DNA from: Pelodera strongyloides
Taxonomy: Eukaryota > Nematoda > Chromadorea > Rhabditida > Rhabditidae
Reading direction: 5' to 3'
Length of the DNA: 64,000 bases
Assembly (NCBI GenBank): GCA_036852015.1
Contig: JAANDG010000658.1
Location: 1-64,000 of the forward strand
The notes under the pieces were generated by a model. The model was given only the letters and a program-made list of their open reading frames with translations, had not been told where the DNA came from and did not search any database. The translations under genes and the position numbers were made by a program. Below are positions 52,901 to 61,900 of the stretch, in pieces; within the stretch, counting starts at the first letter, position 1; each line of letters opens with the position of its first letter.

Positions 52901-55900
52901 GCTATCTCTCGCATGGAAACCGACTGTTCTACTATTGGACTGATAAGGAAAGGCATATGCTTATTTAAGGACACGTAAAGAAAGGCACGCAAACACGATT
53001 CTCGAGCTCTTTTTCTAAGAGGAAAAAAAAACAGTAAACCTATAATCTACCACGGAATGTAAAAGTTAAACATCGGTTCACTGTTGTGGACCGAATACTG
53101 TATAAGTTTCCTGTAATTTGAGCGGTTGTGATTGCCCCACGTCTGTAGTTTGAAGGTGTTCACAACCTGTAGTTGGTCGTACATGCTGCAGTCTGACTTA
53201 TGCCACTTTGTAAGATTACGCGTGGAACGGCCGCGCCCATTTCGTGACTGGTCCCTGACCACATTGATTGTTGACTCAGTTGGCATAGATGTATGGTTCC
53301 GTTTTGTAGGAGGACGCTGTGCAGGCTGCCGTTGCTCGTCAACGAGAACTTAGTTCTGCAATCGATGAGCTCGGACAGTTTGAAGAGGTTGTCTACAAAC
53401 AACACCTCTCTATTTCACTGGATCCAAGCAAGTCGAAGGATACTTCGTCGTCGCTTCAGGTTACTTTGGTTTTGCTTTGTGCTGTATCTTTACATTTCAC
53501 CCACTGAGAACTAATGACGATGCGAAACTGTTTTACGATATGTGTAGATTGTGGTTAGTCGATTACATAGTACATCTTTCTGTAGCGTCACTACTTTCAG
53601 GCTGTTAAAGAGTCGGTTGACTCTTGGGCAGAGCGTGTACGCGAACAATTAGCTCACGTGGATCGCCTGTGCGCCGAACAGGCTGACTCGCTGCCGCCTG
53701 AGCAATTTGCTCTCCTTCGACAGCAGAGAGAGCAGCTGGCAGCTAACTATGATGTCACAGTGCGAAATGTGGAACTTGTTTATGCTAGGTACGTTGGGAC
53801 ATTCTACATATTAAGGTGTACTGTAGTGTAGTCCATATTTGTTTGTGAAGCGGTGCACGTTTGCGTCGTGCTCTCGTGCTCGTGGGAACTCTTATTTTCT
53901 GAAATACTGCAGCGGTTACGATAATCAACCAGTTTGTGATTTAGGTTTTATTAAATATTTTATTTGGTCTTGTGAAGTTGTATGGGTTGTTTCTTTTCAG
54001 ACTCGATGAGATGACTCGACTCCTGATAGAGTTCTCTTCCGAGACTTCTTCAGCTCAGTCCTGGATAACTGATGCGACACGACGAGCCGGTGCTATTCGA
54101 ATGGCGTCCTTGCAGTCTCAGAATCTCAACGCCGAGAGAGAAAGAACTAAAGCACTACAGGTTAGGGACTATTTGTGAATATTTGTTACGGTAATGGTTC
54201 CTGTATTAGGTTTGGTTTCTGAACTGTCGGTATAGTCACTATGTAGAAATTAAAATGTGATGTTTGCAGGAGGAAGTATCCGAAGGTGACGCGCGTCTGA
54301 AGCGTATTGCCAACATTGTGAGCAAAATCGACGCCGAGATGAGCCTGATGCTCGAGACGATTCCCTCGATTCAACTGGCCGGAATGAACTCGGACGAGGT
54401 GACACGTGCCCTGTACAGAGTTCAGGACGACTACGACGAGCTGTTGAAGTTGCTCCAAGATCTGACAGCATTCCAAGTTAAACTGGGAGGCTTGCACAGT
54501 GATGTCACCGAGCACAGTGAAACGTTAGTTGCCTTGTGGTTTACATTTTTTTCTGATTTGATGTTTGGTGCACGTATTCTCTAAGTTTGGTGCTCGATAA
54601 TGATACTTATTTACTATGTTCTAGTGCTCACTTTTGGCTTTCTCAACTCGAGCATAAAGTTGCTGATCTGGGAGAGAAGAACGCTGGAGCTGAGGAGAAG
54701 ATTGGTGCGGCAGAGCAATTGAGATTGACGGTAAGTGTGGATTCTTTATAATATACGTGAATTTGCTAGTATGGATGCGCTCAGTTAGAGTTACTCGGTA
54801 ATCGTAATTGAACAATGTGAAGGTACTCGAATCGTAATCGTGCGAACCCTGGTTTCCTAATATTCCTGCTTACAGGTTGCTGGTGAGCAGTACAGACTGG
54901 AACATGCTGAAGAAGCGGAACAAAAGTTGATAGGCGCTCTTGAAGGAACTCCGGCATCCGAGGAGACCAAGCGAAAACTTGAGCGCGACAGAAGTGAGAG
55001 GAGAAAGAGGTGGGACTCTTATTGCTTACCTATATTGTGCCTGAGTGAAGTCGCGAGAGAAGTTTCTAGCCTCAAAGTTCCACCAGGCATTTGATTTGAC
55101 CTGAATGAAACGACCTGAATGCTTTAAAGCGAAATGCTAGCCTCTTTGGAAAATTTGCATATGATAAGCAAATCCTATGTATCCTATGCTAATTTTGTGC
55201 GATTGCCGCGGACGATGCTTATCCGCGGTCGATGCTCTGCGTTCCCTTTTGGCGAAACGCCAAGCGAAGGTAATGGCGAAACGCCTGTCCACCCGCACAG
55301 CGAAACGCCATTTTTGACTAAACAACCAGCGTTTCGCCAGGCGCTTCGCTGTTTTTGCCGCCCTTTTCATAATAATGCGGCAAAACAATTAGACATGACA
55401 GGAATCGAACTTGCCGGCACGCCTCTGCCAAACCTCAAACCAGCGCCTTAGACCACTCGGCCATACAGAATATATGAGTCCTAATGAAAAACGGTTGGAT
55501 AAGGCCGCCAGCTTTTTACTCGTCTTTTCCCTTTTCTCTGCCCGCTATGTTCTTTGCTCTGTGCATAGTATTTAGAGTGGCGATTCGCCAGTTGCATTTA
55601 CCTTCGCCAGGCGTTTCGCCAGTTGCATTTACTTTCGCCAGGCGATTCGCCAGTTGCATTTATTTTCGCCAGGCGTTTCGCCATTAATTTTTTCCTTCGC
55701 CAGGCGGATTAGGCAGTCACTTTATTTTCGCCGGCGGATTAGGCAGTCAATTTATTTTCGCTGGCGATTCGCCTCAGACGAACAGAGGCTTATCATGATT
55801 TGCTTATCATATGCAAATTTTCCAAAGAGGCTAGCATTTCGCTTTAAGCGTAAGCTTTCACGTTTCACTTCGATGTCTTGTTTTCCAGACACGAGAAACT

Positions 55901-58900
55901 CCTGGAACGTATTCAAGACACTGTCAACGAGGCAGAAGCCGAGAAGGCGAGACAGGCTGGACTCAAGTCTGCCATTGAGGTAAGCATTCCTCGTTATCTG
56001 GTTACTATCTATTACTTTCCAGTATTCATCCTTTTGTCGTTCGTTGTGTAAGCAGCATACACACCGGATGACTTGTACACATCGTCGTGCACTACCCTTG
56101 CCCATCATCTTATGGGAGGACCTGTCTGCACTAGCTGTACAGTTTCCGTGGTTTGTTAGAAGAAATGGAAAAAATCACTTTGTTCAATGACACTGATGAC
56201 AGTAACAATGAAAAGATTATCTTCAGTCGCTTTGCGATTGGACTGCCGCATGGGAAAAGAAACTTGGCGAGCTTCCTGATATGCCACTCAAAGAGGACGA
56301 TCTCAGCAATCTGAAGGTTGAGCAACAGACACTGCGTGCCGAAGCAGATGCCAAGATTGCATTGATCGATCAATTGGCTGACCAGGTGAGGGCTTTTAGC
56401 TTTTCGGTTGCGTGATCTGAACTCCAGTTATTTCGAATATCTGTTTTCGTTACCATTGGTGACCTGTGCCAGAAACTCGAGACCATGCTTATGGTAGTTG
56501 ACCTACATATATTAGTAGACCTTGATTTGCTTGTTCAGGTGAAAGACGTGGACTCTACTCACCAAGCCGAACTGAATACTATGCTAGCTACTGCGCAGCG
56601 ACGGTTATCCAAGGGCAATGTGCTACTTCGAGTGAGTGGAGCTTGTCGTCTTGTTTGCAGTAGTTCTATTAGTTACCAAGTTTTGTGATCCGCTGAGGAC
56701 TCAGGGCTGTATCAGCGTTATCATTTTATGAATACATTGTAAAGCATAATGTAAGTAAACTGGTATATTGTGCCACGCTCAACCCACAAGGCACCAGCCG
56801 ACTCTCGCCGGCTGGAGATTCCCTAGCTTGACTCTTATGTCTGTTTATTAATCTCGGCTGGTTGCAGGGCTACGGTGACAACCTGAATGATGCGTTGAAT
56901 GGAGTAAAGGAGTTGGGGTTGGCTTGTGACGATGTCGACAAGGCATGTGATCAGTTGAGCGCGCAGATCGCTCAGACGGCACCTCAGGTATAGATTTTTA
57001 TTATTCCGGGTGTTTGCTAAGGAGTTGGAAACTAGAGTGAGAGAGAGAGAAGATGGAGAGAGTTAGAATAGAAAGAAGATCATACTTGACGACACCTTAG
57101 GATTCTGACCGCATTGCTGCCGCTGTGTCGACGATGCAGTCAATCGGCGCTCGTATGGCGAATGCTGAGCAGCTGGCCAATCGGCTCTTCTCGATTCCTG
57201 GAATAAGTGCAGTGGATCAGGTTTGGCACTTATTTTGTTGTTACATGAATTCTGAATTGCCAGACTGCATTCTGTTTTCGCACAGTGTGCAACTCCAAAT
57301 TCAGAGGTGTACAATCTAAAGACAGTACCTCCCATTATGTCTGTCGATTGCGCCCCAACGGTGTTCTCTTGCGATCAGCGAAGAAACGAATGAACGCTTC
57401 ACCTTTTGTGTATAACTTTCAAACATTTAGTGGGACGCTCGAATGTCTCGGACTGGAGAAAAGGTCGACTCTGTTGCTGAGCAATTGGATCTGAAGAAAC
57501 AGGCTGGTGAGGGTGTCGAGAAAATGGAGCAGCAAGTCGACGCAGATAGGGCCAGGCTGTCCGTGTGGTTGGAGGCGGCAGAAAAGGTTTGTGATAGGGA
57601 AATTGTTGATTGATGACGTGTAACATGCCCTAGTTGATTGCTCGAATTATGTGTGATACGTGGTGCAGTGCAGGATATGTTGGGCGTCCAAGCGTGAAGG
57701 CGATGACTTCTTTTGATGGTAGTGATATCGATTTTCTGTTTGTATCTTACATGTGATACCTTTAGAGATCCATGTTTAGCATCGTGGTCGATGTTTAGCA
57801 CCAAGTGTCATCCAGAGAACACAAGTTGCTTAATTTTAATCGATAAACTTTCAGAGGTTATCCGAGTTCGCTCCTGCAGCATGTACTTCCGCTCAACTCG
57901 AGAAACAGATTGATGAGTCGCGGGGAGTCAAAGAAGAACTACAAACCGGAGCCGCTCTCCTCAAGGAGTTGGAGGAACTGACTGAGCAGATTGCCATGGC
58001 CACTCAGACTCCCGGCAGCCGAGCCAGCGTGATTCCAAGAAATGTGGTCGATTTAGCTGCTCGGTAGGTTCCCGTTTCTAGAACGTTGTGACTTGGCCTT
58101 ACTTGTTGCGTCAAATGAACTTGTAGTGGACATAGGCTAATTAGTAGAAGTACGGTAATTAAAACCGTATTCCGGAAATGAAAACCGTACTCCAGGAAGA
58201 GTACGGTTTTCAGCGCATAGAGTATGTCACATTTTGTGAACGAGTAATACAACTGTGTAGTGCATGTTTGTGATTTAGCTTCAACCGTGTTGACGCAGCC
58301 GTCGAGGACCGTAACGCGCACCTCGTCGACAAGTACAAGAAGGTGGTCGATTTTGAAGCGGATGCGGAGAACATGAAGGAAACTGTTGCGCAGCTGAACG
58401 CCAAAGTTGTAAGTTACTTTGTTGTTGATACAGCCGTACCGTATTCTTGCTCCCTACTACAGTAATCCTAAATAGTAAAGTTGTGATCAAGTTAAGTCTT
58501 ATGATACTAAGACGCGCAATCTTTCAACTCACGTCTCATTCGTCTTTCAGAGCGGTTTGCCAATCGATGCTACGAAGGAAGGGCTTCAGTCTGCTCAGGA
58601 TGCTATTGAGGGAGTTGAGAAGCAAGTTCGAGCCGATCAGAGAAAGCTTCAGCAGTTGAAAATTGAGGTCCGGATTGTGGGAGGCGTTTCTTAAGCACTC
58701 AGTTGTTTTGTTGCGGACCAGCTTACTGCGTTCAAAAGTTCCTATGAAATTTGGAACTTTCATATAGAGCTGAAAACCTGAAGTTGCAATGGATTCGGTG
58801 AATCGACCAATTTGTTGACTAAGTTATTAGATCAGAAACGGCATTGTTACTACATATTGATTAGGGATCTAACCTTATTCTTTGAAAAACTTACTTCTGA

Positions 58901-61900
58901 CTAACGCTCTTTAAGGCTTCCGATATTGTGCGTCACTCGTCGAACCGTGCCCCAGAAGTGGTGGAGAAGGAGCGCGAGATTGAGACCGAGTGGGAGCAAC
59001 TGCAGTCGGATATTGACAGGGCGAAGAAGGACATTGTACTAGCGGACAAGCTTGCCGACGGCGCCACCCAACATGAACGCTGGCTGGCTGGAAAGCAGCA
59101 ACTACTAGACGCGATTGGAAAACCATCAACGGATCCGGCTGCAGCTAGGGCGCAAGCTGGCCAGATTCATATGATCAAGGTGAGTGCACGTGATGTGAAA
59201 CGAAAAGAGAGGAACATAAATATGATAAGACGAAATTGTTCGATTTGAAGAAATGCAAGGAAGGAAAATGACTCTTGTTCTTGCACCGAATCACATTGTT
59301 TCGATACAATTTTGTCGTCAGTGATATGCCCTGCAAATTTGATACATCTTTAGATCGATGCTGAAAACGAGGAACCGAATCTGGCTCGTCTGGAGTCCTT
59401 AGCCGGTGAAATCGCCAACAGAATTTCGAATGAAGAGGACAAGGAAAAACTACTGGACAAGGTTGGTTTTTGCAACTCTTTTCTGGCTCGAGGACATGGG
59501 TTCTGTAGTGTCGTCTGTATGTATGCACATTCTCTGTGTTGATCCTCCCTCTTAACATCTCTCTGTGCTTATCCGCTCGTTCATGAATCATGTTTTTGTA
59601 GGTATCCAATCTTCGTCGTCACTACGCGTCTTTTGATGGTGATGTGCGAAATAAGGAAGCCGACCTGGACAAGGCAGCCAAGCTTGGAGCGGAGATCAGC
59701 AAACTCGGGAAGAAGATCAAGTATGTTATGTGGAGCACAGTGCTCACTGCCCAGACATCTGAATTGACCACCGGATGGTCCTACTAGGGTACTAGGCCCG
59801 TTATCTTTCTTATTTTGCCTCCTAGTTCTTCATTGACACTGTCCATTCTTTGAAATAATTATTAGTAGATGACAACACGGAGATTGTGCGTTTGTTTGTT
59901 GTGCTTTACTCATTGCACTTTTTTAAACCAACCTATTGTAGACACGAACTCGGGGACCTGGAGCAGAAAGTGGAAACTGCCAGCCGCCTTCCGCCGTCCG
60001 AAGTCGACGAACAGTTGCAAACACTCGAACGTCTTCTGGATGATACCGGTCGCGTGAATGACCTGGTCGACGAACTGACCGCCGCCGCCAAGGAAGCTGA
60101 GGAACTCGGAGTGGATGATGGTTGCAGGAGGGACATCGACGAGGCTCTGATCAAGGCGAAGAATAGAAGTCGAGAGGTGGGCGTGGATCATCCCCTTATG
60201 AGTTTTACCCGGTTGTATTTTGACTTTGATTAGCATAGTGACATTTTGCTAACTTTCCATGATATATAGTTTGTGGTGCGTTCTTAATTTTGTGTTAATA
60301 ACGGATACCGCTTTATAAATTTTGGTTGCAAACGAAAAATTGGGGTTTCGGTCGAGCGGGGATCGAACCCGCATCTTGCTGCCCATCCGACCACCCAACC
60401 AGTTTAACTGTTATTTATTTTAGCTTGAAAGGAAGGTTGCGAGCGTGAAGGCCGCATCGCAGAATGCACGCGAGAAGGGAGAGGCTGTGGAACACGCTCT
60501 CGACAGACTCCTGATGGCAGTTGACGATGCCGCGCTGTTTGTGAACTCGGTATGTTGATCTTGTTTGTGTCGTACTGTATTTACCGTAAACTGTGACGTC
60601 ACTCGCGAGCTATGTAGCTATGCATTGGCTAAATGAAGTATAAAGAGGTAGTGTAACACACGGCCTAGCCACAGTTTCAACGGCCTAGCCATTTCTAACT
60701 GTCTCTGAAATTAACCCATTGTATATAATCAGTTCTTTAGGCTCCTCCCCTATGTGCTGACCCGTCGAAGATTGAGGAGCAGAGCGCCGAGTTTGAGAAG
60801 TTCTATGGGGACTTGTTGGCCAAGGAGGGTGAAGTTAGCCTTGTCAGGTGAGCCATTGAGGATTTATACCGGCCCACAGTTTTTATTTTTGTGGGACTTA
60901 CATTAGCAGAGAGAGAGGATTTGCGTTAAGTTTGTTATCTAGGCAGTATTGTTTGTGTACGGAGTCTTTCGTGGTGGACGTACAAGAGTAGTGTCTTTCT
61001 GGAAATATACGTAAAGTATTCATTGTAGAGGTAAATTTGCCGACATTCGAATGTCGAATCCGAAGCCGGAACTCGTGGAGAAGTTTGATCGGCTCAACGT
61101 GGCTTGGACACCATTACTGCAGAAGACTAAGGAGATGAAGAACACTCTGGATGGAGTGAGTGACCTTATTGGTTGGATATTTTGAGGTTGACATCAACGA
61201 GAAGATCATGCATATTCCCAGACACAGATCACCTGCTAATTTATGATCGTCACTGTTTTGCAATCTCGCATGATCTGTGCAATGTCTCTACAGCTTCACT
61301 GTACAATATATCACTGTGACGTCTCATCGCTCGAGTCAAACAACTTGCGAGAAACATTTTGATATTGTGTGCACTAAAAGATAACAGGAGCTGAACGCCC
61401 TAGGCCTAGGATGCATCCTTATTGTCAGTATTATATTTATTATTATTATTTTCAGGTAAAGGACCTCGTTGGACAGTTTGTTGATGCCGAAGAAGAACTA
61501 AAGAAGGAGGTGACTGCACATGAAGGCAATATGCAGAAGGTACGCACGTTTTTGCATTTGTGTGACGCGTGGGTTTGGAAGGAAGGTATTTTGGTGTTTC
61601 AGCTTGCCTATGTTTGCCTGAATTTTTACGCACCTCTCGCTGTGTGGGTTTATAGTAGGAGGCGTTTACTTCGAAACTACTCTATGTTGAACCGTAGTAT
61701 GACAATGTATATTTATAGTCGTAGTGTCAGAGTATAAATCCCGTTCGTGACCAAAAACATCAATTATGCCTGTCGCTTATGTATGGGGGTGTCGATCTGG
61801 AGATGGCTGGTGCGCGATTTTTTACGCACCACTTGCGTCCAACGTAGTATGTTTGCATGTGTGACATACAGCACAGCAAAATACATGTTTTCAGGCAGTC

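Larger units (their letters stand above)
55125..55847. mobile_element. TTAA-bounded inverted-repeat element with internal tandem repeats and a tRNA-like segment
   Basis: The arms match perfectly over about 50 bases, starting TTAAAGCGAAATGCTAGCCT. The interior holds a tRNA-like stretch (about 55397-55466, minus strand) and four to five copies of a TTCGCCAGGCG(T/A)TTCGCCA unit at about 55575-55770. No protein capacity. Perfect arms point to a recent insertion into the intron. Confidence 0.88.
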
